Of a DNA stretch of 6,614 bases, positions 1 through 5,306 are shown piece after piece. The DNA lies in assembly GCA_036566745.1 (NCBI GenBank), contig DATCVR010000020.1, positions 1 through 6,614 of the forward strand. Reading direction: 5' to 3'. Within the stretch, counting starts at the first letter, position 1. The number at the start of each line of letters is the position of its first letter. The stretch is from DATCVR01 sp036566745 (GTDB lineage Bacteria > Actinomycetota > Actinomycetes > Jiangellales > Jiangellaceae). The translations under genes were made by a program, and so were the position numbers. The notes under the pieces were generated by a model that saw only the letters and a list, made by a program, of their open reading frames with translations, was not told the origin of the DNA and did not search any database.

Positions 1-31
1 GTCCGACCCCGGCGACGCCGTCACCGGTCCG

Positions 32-667
32 GTGCGGGTCGTCCTCGTCGACGACCACGCGATGTTCCGCACGGGCGTGCGAGCCGAGCTCGGCCAGACC
101 GACGTGATCGACGTCGTGGGTGAGGCGGCCGACACCGCCGAAGCGGTGGCCGTGGTCACCGAGCTGCGTCCCCATGTCGTCCTGCTCGACGTCCACTTGC
201 CCGGCGGTGGTGGCGGCGAGGTGCTGCGGCAGGTCCATCCGAAGGCGCCTGAGGTGAAGTTCCTCGCGCTCTCGGTGTCCGACGCCGCCGAGGACGTCAT
301 CGGCACCATCCGGGCCGGGGCGCGTGGCTACGTCACCAAGTCGATCACCGGCGACGACCTCGTGGCCGCGATCCAGCGGGTGGCCGAAGGCGACGCCGTG
401 TTCTCGCCGCGGCTGGCCGGTTTCGTCCTCGACGCGTTCGCGGGCACCGAGGCCCCGAGCGTCGACGACGACCTCGACCGGCTGACCCAGCGCGAGCGCG
501 AGGTGTTGCGGCTGATCGCTCGCGGCTACGCGTACAAGGAGATCGCCAAGGAGCTGTTCATCTCGGTCAAGACCGTCGAGACCCACGTATCGGCGGTGTT
601 GCGCAAGCTCCAGCTCTCCAACCGCTACGAACTCACCCGGTGGGCCACTGACCGCCGCCTGGTCTGA
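32..667 (+). CDS. NarL/FixJ-family (LuxR-type) two-component response regulator, 5' end uncertain
   Basis: DNA-binding response regulator that takes a phosphoryl group from a sensor kinase and then regulates promoters. Numbering from the GTG at 32, an N-terminal receiver domain (about 1-120) has the acidic pair D7/D8, phospho-acceptor D53 in LLDVHLPG, switch residue S81 and K103 in GYVTKS. A LuxR-type helix-turn-helix domain (about 150-208) starts LTQREREVLRLIARG and contains the recognition-helix motif SVKTVETHVSAVLRKL. At 211 residues this is a normal full length for the family. The start is doubtful: no Shine-Dalgarno precedes GTG 32, and the frame stays open to base 2, reading SDPGDAVTGPVR. 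The true start may therefore lie at or just beyond the left edge. A partner histidine kinase would be expected upstream but is outside the window. A hairpin follows the stop at once, so the gene probably ends its transcript. The family is certain; the target genes are unknown. Confidence 0.93.
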   Translation: MRVVLVDDHAMFRTGVRAELGQTDVIDVVGEAADTAEAVAVVTELRPHVVLLDVHLPGGGGGEVLRQVHPKAPEVKFLALSVSDAAEDVIGTIRAGARGYVTKSITGDDLVAAIQRVAEGDAVFSPRLAGFVLDAFAGTEAPSVDDDLDRLTQREREVLRLIARGYAYKEIAKELFISVKTVETHVSAVLRKLQLSNRYELTRWATDRRLV

Positions 668-670
668 TCG

Positions 671-690
671 CTCCGGCGGGATCGCCGGAG
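671..690 (+). terminator. Perfect 8-bp GC-rich hairpin after the response regulator gene
   Basis: CTCCGGCG (671-678) and CGCCGGAG (683-690) form a perfect 8-bp stem around a GGAT tetraloop, beginning three bases after the TGA stop. Only a short, broken T-rich stretch (TTCGT) follows, so this is not a classical U-tract intrinsic terminator. Stem-only terminators without a U-tract are often proposed in high-GC actinobacteria. Position and perfection support a transcript-ending role; termination itself is inferred. Confidence 0.55.
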
Positions 691-709
691 TTCGTACGAC
701 GTCCTGTAG

Positions 710-715
710 TAGCGT
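710..715 (+). promoter_or_regulatory. Candidate -10 element (TAGCGT) upstream of the small membrane protein gene
   Basis: TAGCGT fits the TANNNT pattern of actinobacterial -10 hexamers and lies 41 bases before the ATG at 751, in the only gap between the hairpin at 671-690 and the gene. No convincing -35 hexamer is seen. The same TA-purine-C/G-GTG string appears before two other plus-strand genes (1139 and 5290). This is a pattern match only. Confidence 0.35.
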
Positions 716-750
716 GTCCGCGTCACGGATCACGATCGCTGGGAGCGTCG

Positions 751-1107
751 ATGGAGTTCGTCTACAACGCTGTGCTGGTGCTCCACTTCCTGGGCCTGGC
801 CAGTCTGGTCGGGGGCTGCTTGGTGCAGATGAGCGGCCGCGGCGAACGGGTGGTCAATGCCGCGATGACGCACGGAGCGCTCACCCAGGTGGTCACGGGC
901 GTGATCATGGTCGGGCTGGCCGAGGCGGTCGACTCCCTCGAACGTGACGTCAACACCCAGAAGATCGCGGCGAAACTGATCGTGGCGCTCGTCGTGGCCG
1001 TGCTCTGCTGGGTCAACCGGAAGAAATCGCCGATCCCGGACGGCCTGTATTTCCTGGTGTTCGGACTGTCAGTCGCCAACATCGTCATTGCCGTCTTTTG
1101 GTCGTGA
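751..1107 (+). CDS. Small four-helix integral membrane protein of unknown function
   Basis: A 118-residue hydrophobic protein with four predicted membrane segments at about 5-27, 43-60, 72-88 and 98-117. These are linked by short polar loops (SGRGERVVNAA after helix 1, SLERDVNTQK after helix 2, NRKKSPIPDG after helix 3). By the positive-inside rule, the basic loops after helices 1 and 3 should face the cytoplasm. The ATG at 751 is preceded by GGGAG (741-745) at a suitable distance and begins directly with helix 1, so I prefer it to longer readings. There are no catalytic motifs; H12 and H41 lie in or beside helices but form no known metal site. It resembles short uncharacterised integral membrane proteins common in actinobacteria, judged from memory of their general pattern. 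It appears to be a single-gene unit: a hairpin precedes it and a new candidate promoter lies before the next gene. Confidence 0.8.
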   Translation: MEFVYNAVLVLHFLGLASLVGGCLVQMSGRGERVVNAAMTHGALTQVVTGVIMVGLAEAVDSLERDVNTQKIAAKLIVALVVAVLCWVNRKKSPIPDGLYFLVFGLSVANIVIAVFWS

Positions 1108-1138
1108 CAGAAACCTTCTCCTGCCGGGGAAGTTCCGC

Positions 1139-1144
1139 TAACGT
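1139..1144 (+). promoter_or_regulatory. Candidate -10 element (TAACGT) upstream of the secreted inhibitor gene
   Basis: TAACGT followed by GGTC lies 50 bases before the GTG start at 1189 and just after the previous gene ends at 1107. It matches TANNNT and resembles the strings at 710 and 5290. No clear -35 box accompanies it. If real, it would drive the inhibitor gene and probably the lipoprotein gene behind it. Confidence 0.35.
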
Positions 1145-1188
1145 GGTCGACTCGTCCGAATCGTGATCATCACCACGGGAGTAACTGC

Positions 1189-1614
1189 GTGAGCCTTCGC
1201 CGACGCGCTGTCGCATCGACCTCGGCCCTGTTCCTCTCCGTCGGTGGCATGCTCGGGGTCGCCGCGCCCACGGCCGTCGCAGGTGAGCATGACGGCAGCT
1301 GCGAGCTCCTCGAGTTGTGCCTGTTCTACAACTCGGACCTCGCCGGCGCCAAGCACGATTTCCGCTCCCGGGTGCCCGACTTCGGGCCGTACCGCTTCCT
1401 CGGTTCGGGCGATGGGTCCGGCCTCACGGTGAAGAACAATGCCACCTCCGCTCGCAACTACGACGGATACTTCACCGCGCGCATCTACTACTACTCCGGC
1501 TATTCTGGGCCGGCTGACGACGTGCGCCCTCAGGCATGGCGCAATCTCGCCGACACGTACAACGACAACGCGTCGATGAACTGGTGTTACCAACAACCGC
1601 TCGTCTGCGGTTGA
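1189..1614 (+). CDS. Secreted peptidase inhibitor family I36-like protein
   Basis: Likely exported small protein of 141 residues. The signal peptide has a basic start (MSLRRRA), a hydrophobic core (about 7-26) and an Ala-X-Ala site at AVA|GE, predicting cleavage after A31. The mature part has two cysteine pairs, C38/C44 near the start and C133/C140 at the end, suggesting two disulfides. The layout CxxxxxCLFYNSDLAG near the front, then YYYSGYSGP and a late NDNASMNWC, fits the beta/gamma-crystallin-like fold of I36 inhibitors, typified by the Streptomyces metalloproteinase inhibitor SMPI. Streptomyces-type I36 proteins have about this size. GTG 1189 is chosen because GGGAG (1177-1181) sits 7 bases upstream and the signal peptide begins there. 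The lipoprotein gene follows after 24 bases, suggesting one transcript. The family call is from motif pattern. Inhibitory activity is not shown; many relatives have no known target and may simply be secreted crystallin-fold proteins. Confidence 0.72.
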   Translation: MSLRRRAVASTSALFLSVGGMLGVAAPTAVAGEHDGSCELLELCLFYNSDLAGAKHDFRSRVPDFGPYRFLGSGDGSGLTVKNNATSARNYDGYFTARIYYYSGYSGPADDVRPQAWRNLADTYNDNASMNWCYQQPLVCG

Positions 1615-1638
1615 GTCACCGCGACCGGAGGAGATGAC

Positions 1639-2586
1639 GTGAGGACCCGGACCCCAGCGCTCGTGGCGCTGCTGATCAGCCTTCCCGTGGTCAGTTGCTC
1701 GACGAACGGCGGTGACCAGGACGACGTCACCATCAGCTCCGGAGCCGACGCCCCGGCTGCCGCGGGTGCCGCGATGGCGCCCGCAGCCCCCACCCCTGCC
1801 GAGCTCAGCCTTCCCCTCGACGCCTACTCGCTGTCACGCGACGAGAGCAGCGTCGTCGGACAGGCGACCGAAGCGCTGGTCACCACGTGCTTCGAGGGGT
1901 ACGGCTTCGCCGTCCGTGATGCCGCGCCGCTGCCGCTGTTCGGAGCCCAGGCCGCGGCCGACCCGCACTCCCGGCGGTATTTCGTCGCGGACGCCGCGGT
2001 CGCCGCCGCACACGGGTACCACGCGCCGCCGACGCCTGACGTCCGGCGCGAGTTCTACGAGTCGCACACCGCCGCCGAGCTCCACGTGCTCGGTGGACTG
2101 GATATGTCGGGCGGTTCGGCCACCACGTATGCCGGCCAGGAGGTCCCGGCCGGTGGCTGCCTCGGTCAGGCCGCGGCCGCCATCGACCTCCACGACCAGG
2201 AGGCCGTCGTCGCCGGCGAGCAGCTCGTGTCCGCCATCCAGGCCGAGGCGTGGCATCGCGCGCTCGTCGACCGACGCCTGGTCGACGGCTTCGCTGCCTG
2301 GGCGTCGTGCATGGCCGCGGCCGGCTACCCCTACGCCGACCCGATTCAGGCCAACGGCGAGGCGCGGTGGCACGGCGCCGAGGTCACGCCCGTCGAGATC
2401 GCCACCGCGCAGGCCGACGTCGGCTGCAAGCAGGAGGTCGGTCTCGTCGAACTGTGGTCCTCCGTCGAGACCGAGATGCAGCAGGACGTGATCGCGGAAC
2501 ACCGCGGCAAGCTCGACGCCTACCGCGGTGTCCTGGACGCTCAGGTCGACCGAGCCGAGTCGGTTCTGGCTACCGCTCAGCGGTAG
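1639..2586 (+). CDS. Putative lipoprotein of unknown function with four conserved-looking cysteines
   Basis: A 315-residue protein with a lipoprotein signal: basic MRTRT, hydrophobic 6-16, and lipobox V17-V18-S19-C20, so C20 would be lipidated and the protein anchored outside the membrane. A low-complexity Ala/Pro linker spans about 35-55. The rest carries four cysteines (C84, C174, C224, C263), enough for two disulfides. Two look like related half-motifs: C84-FEGYGF and C224-MAAAGYPY. The region 265-312 is charged and probably helical. The GTG at 1639 is well supported by GGAGGAG at 1627-1633, five bases upstream. I recognise no enzymatic motif and assign no function. Its closeness to the secreted I36-like gene suggests co-transcription and a shared envelope setting. 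Its last codons lie inside a 23-base palindrome shared with the convergent sigma factor gene. Confidence 0.82.
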   Translation: MRTRTPALVALLISLPVVSCSTNGGDQDDVTISSGADAPAAAGAAMAPAAPTPAELSLPLDAYSLSRDESSVVGQATEALVTTCFEGYGFAVRDAAPLPLFGAQAAADPHSRRYFVADAAVAAAHGYHAPPTPDVRREFYESHTAAELHVLGGLDMSGGSATTYAGQEVPAGGCLGQAAAAIDLHDQEAVVAGEQLVSAIQAEAWHRALVDRRLVDGFAAWASCMAAAGYPYADPIQANGEARWHGAEVTPVEIATAQADVGCKQEVGLVELWSSVETEMQQDVIAEHRGKLDAYRGVLDAQVDRAESVLATAQR

Positions 2587-2589
2587 CCA
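2567..2589. terminator. Perfect 23-base inverted repeat spanning both convergent stop codons, likely bidirectional terminator
   Basis: TGGCTACCGCT (2567-2577) and AGCGGTAGCCA (2579-2589) are exact reverse complements around one central C. The plus-strand lipoprotein gene stops with TAG at 2584-2586 in the right arm. The minus-strand sigma gene stops with TAG at 2572-2570 in the left arm. A transcript from either side would form an 8-9 bp stem with a small loop at its gene's end. There is no T-tract on either side, so intrinsic termination is inferred from symmetry and position rather than from a full terminator signature. Confidence 0.6.
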
Positions 2590-3124
2590 CCTGGACGCGC
2601 GGCGTGATCGCCACGCCTCGGCGGCCAGCTCCTTCGCCAGCCGCCCGGCGGGCCCGTTCGAGGCGCTTGCGCACGGCCGCGGCCGACACCTTCACCACGG
2701 CCGACGCCTGCTCCGCGGTGAGCCCGTCCCAGGCGGTCAGGGTGAGGAGCTCGCAGTCGTCTGGATCGAGCCGGCCCAGTACCTGCCGTACCGCGAGGGC
2801 GTCCTCGCCGGGCGCGGGCGTCACGGCCGCACCCAGGTGGTCGCGGAGCCAGTCGGCCAGGGCCTGCCGGCGCCGGACCCCTCGCTGGTGGTTCGCCAGC
2901 GTCTTGCGCGCGACTCCGAGCAGCCAGGGCAAAGCGTCGTCCGGGTCCGGCGGGACGGCGTCGATGCGCCGCCAGGCCGTGGTGAGCACCTCGGCGAGGA
3001 GGTCGGCGGCGTCTTCGCGCTGGTCCGTCCGCCGCACCAGGTAGCCGAGCACCCGCGGCCCGAGGTCGCGGGCCAGCCGTTCGTACCGCTCGATCCGGGC
3101 GGCGCCCGGCAGCTGCGCGGTCAT
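2570..3124 (-). CDS. ECF-type RNA polymerase sigma factor (sigma-70 family)
   Basis: A 184-residue alternative sigma factor expected to direct RNA polymerase to a small set of promoters. Region 2 spans about 14-85, with the hallmark EDAADLLAEVLTTAWRRID followed by PWLLGVARKTLANHQRG (core binding and -10 recognition). A short linker (86-110) leads to region 4 (about 111-160), LGRLDPDDCELLTLTAWDGL, then the helix-turn-helix LTAEQASAVVKVSAAAVRKRL that would read the -35 element. A basic, Ala-rich tail ends in VATAER. The ATG at 3124 overlaps the TGA of the upstream small gene as ATGA, implying translational coupling. No anti-sigma gene (zinc-binding HxxxCxxC motif, or a membrane protein directly downstream) is present; the gene is last on its strand. 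Relatives of this actinobacterial type often have a partner gene next door, so the small upstream protein is the only local candidate. Family assignment is firm; the regulon is unknown. Confidence 0.9.
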   Translation of the reverse strand: MTAQLPGAARIERYERLARDLGPRVLGYLVRRTDQREDAADLLAEVLTTAWRRIDAVPPDPDDALPWLLGVARKTLANHQRGVRRRQALADWLRDHLGAAVTPAPGEDALAVRQVLGRLDPDDCELLTLTAWDGLTAEQASAVVKVSAAAVRKRLERARRAAGEGAGRRGVAITPRVQVATAER

Positions 3125-3465
3125 CGGCCGGCCCCGGAGGCGCCGGTGGCACCGGCCCGTGCGGCGAGGTCGGCCGGGCAGTTGAGATCGAGTTCGTAGG
3201 CGACCTCAGCGGCGTCGGCGGCCACTATCGAGGCGACGAGGGCCCGCATCCGCTCCCGCCCGCCGCCTCCGTCGACGGCGACCACGACCGGCCGATCGAT
3301 CTGGGCCTCGTAGGCCGCGGCCGCCTCCGTCGCTCCGGCGGCGTCGCCAGCGGCGTGGTCGTTGGCCCATTCGCTGAGCCACGAGCACTGCGCGTACGTC
3401 TCGTACGAGGCACGCACGCCGGTCTCCTGGCGCGTGTGGGGCCCCGGCCGCGGCACCAGTGCCAC
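3121..3465 (-). CDS. Small two-cysteine protein of unknown function, coupled to the ECF sigma gene
   Basis: A protein of 114 residues from GTG 3465, or 98 residues from GTG 3417. The evidence for a real gene is its ATGA overlap with the sigma gene start at 3124 and its 18-base gap after the preceding gene. It also carries a non-random motif set: YAQCSWLSEWANDHAAGD, a helical Ala-rich part, DRPVVVAVDGGGG, and ELDLNCPADL. C27 and C96 could pair. The start is uncertain. GTG 3465 is the first start after an in-frame stop but has no clear ribosome site. GTG 3417 has GGAG (3427-3424) six bases upstream. There is no signal peptide or membrane helix in either version. Comparable actinobacterial proteins with a CSW...NC pattern seem, from memory, to be membrane-anchored and linked to sigma genes, so this copy may lack its N-terminal anchor. 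A role as sigma regulator is conjecture. Confidence 0.6.
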   Translation of the reverse strand: MALVPRPGPHTRQETGVRASYETYAQCSWLSEWANDHAAGDAAGATEAAAAYEAQIDRPVVVAVDGGGGRERMRALVASIVAADAAEVAYELDLNCPADLAARAGATGASGAGR

Positions 3466-3483
3466 ATCCGGGGCGCGGGATCC

Positions 3484-4077
3484 TCAGCCGTCGTGGTCGG
3501 TGGCGGCGTACCGGACCAGCACGTTGCCCGAACCCTCGAGGGTCCGCGTGCCCAGCAGCCGCAGCGGTGCCGACGGCTCGCGGCCGAACACCGGCGTGCC
3601 CTCGCCGACGATCACCGGTCCCACGAGAAGGTGGAGCTCGTCGACCAGGCCCGCGGCCAGCAGCTCGTTCCAGAGGGTGCGGCTGCCGAAGACCAGGATG
3701 TCCTTGCCCGGACCCGCCTTGAGCTCGCGGATGCGGTCCGGCGCGTCGGCTCGGGTGAGGATCCGGGTGGTGTCGGTCCAGGGCGCCGTCGCGTCCGGCC
3801 GGAGGGAGTCGGAGACCACCACCTTCTCGATCGCGTTGTCGAGCCGCGAGATCTGCTGCTGGGCCGACGTGGCCTCCGGGTTGTCCACGACCCCGGGCCA
3901 GAATCCCTGGAAGAGCTGGTAGGTGGTGCGGCCGAGCAACAGCGTGTCGGCGTTCTCCAGCCGCTCGGCGCAGTACGCGTCGAAGAAGTGGTCCATCGGC
4001 ATGGCCATCACGTTGCGGCCGGGTCCTTCGTAGCAGCCGTCTAGGGTGATGATGTTCGTCACGATCAGCGTGCGCAT
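3484..4077 (-). CDS. Dihydrofolate reductase family protein (RibD C-terminal domain)
   Basis: A 197-residue soluble protein of the RibD_C/DHFR-like fold, a family of NADPH-dependent reductases that includes the riboflavin-pathway pyrimidine reductase but mostly consists of stand-alone proteins of unknown substrate. Family marks in order are the opening strand RTLIVTNIITLDG (2-14), LLLGRTTYQLFQGFW (46-60), KVVVSDSL (85-92), the helix-and-loop GSRTLWNELLAAGLVDELHLL (131-151), and GPVIVGEGTPVF (153-164). The length matches the stand-alone type. The ATG at 4077 is supported by GAGAGAGG (4091-4084), six bases upstream. It is not accompanied by riboflavin or folate genes, so biosynthetic RibD or true DHFR function is unlikely. 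It lies 81 bases behind the SnoaL-type sigma gene and 18 bases ahead of the small two-cysteine gene. Its codons and GC resemble its neighbours, with no sign of recent transfer. Confidence 0.88.
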   Translation of the reverse strand: MRTLIVTNIITLDGCYEGPGRNVMAMPMDHFFDAYCAERLENADTLLLGRTTYQLFQGFWPGVVDNPEATSAQQQISRLDNAIEKVVVSDSLRPDATAPWTDTTRILTRADAPDRIRELKAGPGKDILVFGSRTLWNELLAAGLVDELHLLVGPVIVGEGTPVFGREPSAPLRLLGTRTLEGSGNVLVRYAATDHDG

Positions 4078-4118
4078 GGTGTGCCTCTCTCGGCCTCGGC
4101 GCGGCCGAAGGGGGGGTC

Positions 4119-4156
4119 TCCGGCCGTCGACAATGCAGAGACCGGACGGAGCCGGA
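4119..4156 (-). terminator. Possible hairpin between the sigma gene and the DHFR-family gene
   Basis: TCCGGCCGTC (4119-4128) can pair with GACGG plus CCGGA (4145-4149 and 4152-4156), giving about ten base pairs with a two-base bulge and a 16-base loop. It begins two bases past the minus-strand sigma stop at 4159. GGTCTC (4115-4120) and GAGACC (4138-4143) form an alternative stem that excludes it. It could be a weak terminator or a leader structure. The large loop and the background of GC-rich repeats make this a low-confidence call. Confidence 0.25.
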
Positions 4157-4158
4157 AG

Positions 4159-5203
4159 TCATCGGTTGCCGCGAATATTCTCCGGATCGATCTCGGCCGG
4201 GAGGCCGAAGCGGCGATGTGTCTCAGGGTCCAGGAAGCCGGTGAGCTGCGAGATCCTCCCGGCCCGGAGGCTGATGACGTTGATCGCGCCCAGGACGAAC
4301 GCGTCCGCTCCGGGTTCGCGGGTGTAGCAGGCGATGCCCAGCTGGGCGTTCACCTCGAGCGGCACCACCCGCCACCGCGCGGCGAAGACCCGCTCGGTGA
4401 AGAACCGGGTCACGTCGGCCTTGCCGTCGAACCATGCCGGCAGCGGCGGCATCGTGAACCGTGCGTCGTCGGCGAGCAGGCTCACCAGCGCCGCGACGTC
4501 GGCGTTCTCCCACGCCGTGACGAGGGAGTCCACCAGCTCGCGCCGGCCGTCCGGGCCCAGGGCGGTCAGCTCGGCCTGTTGCGAACGAGCGGGCACGCGG
4601 CGACCGACGCCCTGCCGGGCGCGTTGCAGCGCGCTGTTCACCGAGGCCGTCGTGGTTGTCCAGGAGCTGGGCCACTTCGGCCGTGGGGAAGGCCAGGACG
4701 TCGCGCAGCACGAGCACGGCCCGCTGGGTGCCCGGGAGGAACTGCAGCGCCGCGACGAAGGCGAGCTCGACGCTCTCGCGCCGGAGGTACCGTGCGGCCG
4801 GATCGGTGCCGCCCTCGACGTCGGCGGGCTCGTCGTCGGCCCACGGCTCGAGCCAGACCGGCCCGCCGACCCGTTCTCCGAGGTCGCCGGTGTCGGTGCG
4901 GGCGGGGCCGTGGTCCGGTGAGAGCAGCCGGCGAGGACGTCGCTCGATCTGTCTGAGACAGGTGTTGGTGGCGATCCGGTACAGCCACGTGCGCAGCGAG
5001 CTCCGTCCCTGGAAGCCGCTGAGCCCGCGCCAGGCGCTGACCAGGGTGTCTTGAACAGCATCCTCGGCGTCCTGCTGCGACCCGAGCATGCGGTAGCAGT
5101 GGGCGAGCAGCTCGCGCTCGTAGCGGGCCACGATCCGTTCGAACGCCGCGTGGTCACCCGCGACCGACGCGGCCACGAGCGCCGTCGCCTCGGCTTCGTC
5201 CAT
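4159..5203 (-). pseudogene. SnoaL-type ECF sigma factor gene (TIGR02960/SigG-like), broken by a one-base frameshift
   Basis: Read in two frames, this is a complete long ECF sigma factor with a SnoaL-like C-terminal domain. Frame one from ATG 5203 gives residues 1-182: region 2 (DHAAFERIVARYERELLAHC, GSQQDAEDAVQDTLVSAWRG, RSSLRTWLYRIATNTCLRQ) and most of region 4 (ALQFLPGTQRAVLVLRDVLAF, TAEVAQLLD). The frame is then lost at the doublet TT at 4656-4657. Frame two resumes exactly with TTTASVNSALQRARQGV, the rest of the region 4 helix-turn-helix, and a SnoaL-like domain (DSLVTAWENADVAALVSLLADD, MPPLPAWFDGKADVTRFF, GFLDPETHRRFGLP), ending at TGA 4161-4159. Removing one base restores an intact 347-residue protein, the usual size for this family. 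Unrepaired, frame one continues to a stop at 4223 as an unrelated Arg/Ala-rich tail (326 residues in all). No Shine-Dalgarno precedes ATG 5203. Either a recent mutation or a sequencing error fits; there is no slippery heptamer for programmed shifting. Confidence 0.82.
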
Positions 5204-5289
5204 AGCGGGAGTCTCGCACCGGGAAGGCGGAGTTCGAACACCTGGCCGTGTCGCGCTCGCTGACGGTCCGCGCTGTCGGGGCCGCGACA

Positions 5290-5306
5290 TAGGGTGGTGT
5301 CCCAGG
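5290..5306 (+). promoter_or_regulatory. Candidate -10 element and very short leader of the helicase gene
   Basis: The 103-base gap 5204-5306 separates the divergent sigma and helicase genes and must hold promoters for both. On the plus strand TAGGGT (5290-5295) fits TANNNT. With a start site about seven bases on, the leader would be under ten bases, so translation could be nearly leaderless; the nearest purine run is GGTGG (5293-5297). No good -35 is seen at 16-18 bases: CTGACG at 5260-5265 is too far away. No clear promoter is visible for the minus-strand gene. Confidence 0.3.

Noticed and set aside
1112..1134. Imperfect inverted repeat (AACCTTCTCC with GGGGAAGTT) after the small membrane protein gene
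   Set aside because: The pairing needs an unpaired base and a mismatch and is not followed by a T-tract, so it is too weak to call a terminator.
1834..2502. 222-codon minus-strand frame opposite the lipoprotein gene
   Set aside because: There is no motif and no ribosome site. The plus strand has a strong Shine-Dalgarno, a lipobox and an orderly cysteine pattern.
2528..3199. Plus-strand frames running from the lipoprotein end across the sigma factor gene
   Set aside because: The translation has no domain, and the minus strand encodes a complete ECF sigma factor with regions 2 and 4 and a coupled start.
3355..4044. 229-codon plus-strand frame opposite the DHFR-family gene
   Set aside because: It is Val/Arg/Gly-rich shadow coding; the minus-strand protein shows clear family motifs.
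3484..4077. Calling the DHFR-family gene folA or ribD
   Set aside because: It lacks a RibD deaminase half and any folate or riboflavin neighbours. Its length and motifs match the stand-alone RibD_C family, whose substrates are mostly unknown.
4650..4665. Programmed ribosomal frameshifting as the explanation for the broken sigma gene
   Set aside because: There is no slippery heptamer, rare-codon stall or nearby Shine-Dalgarno-like stimulator. A mutation or base error is simpler.
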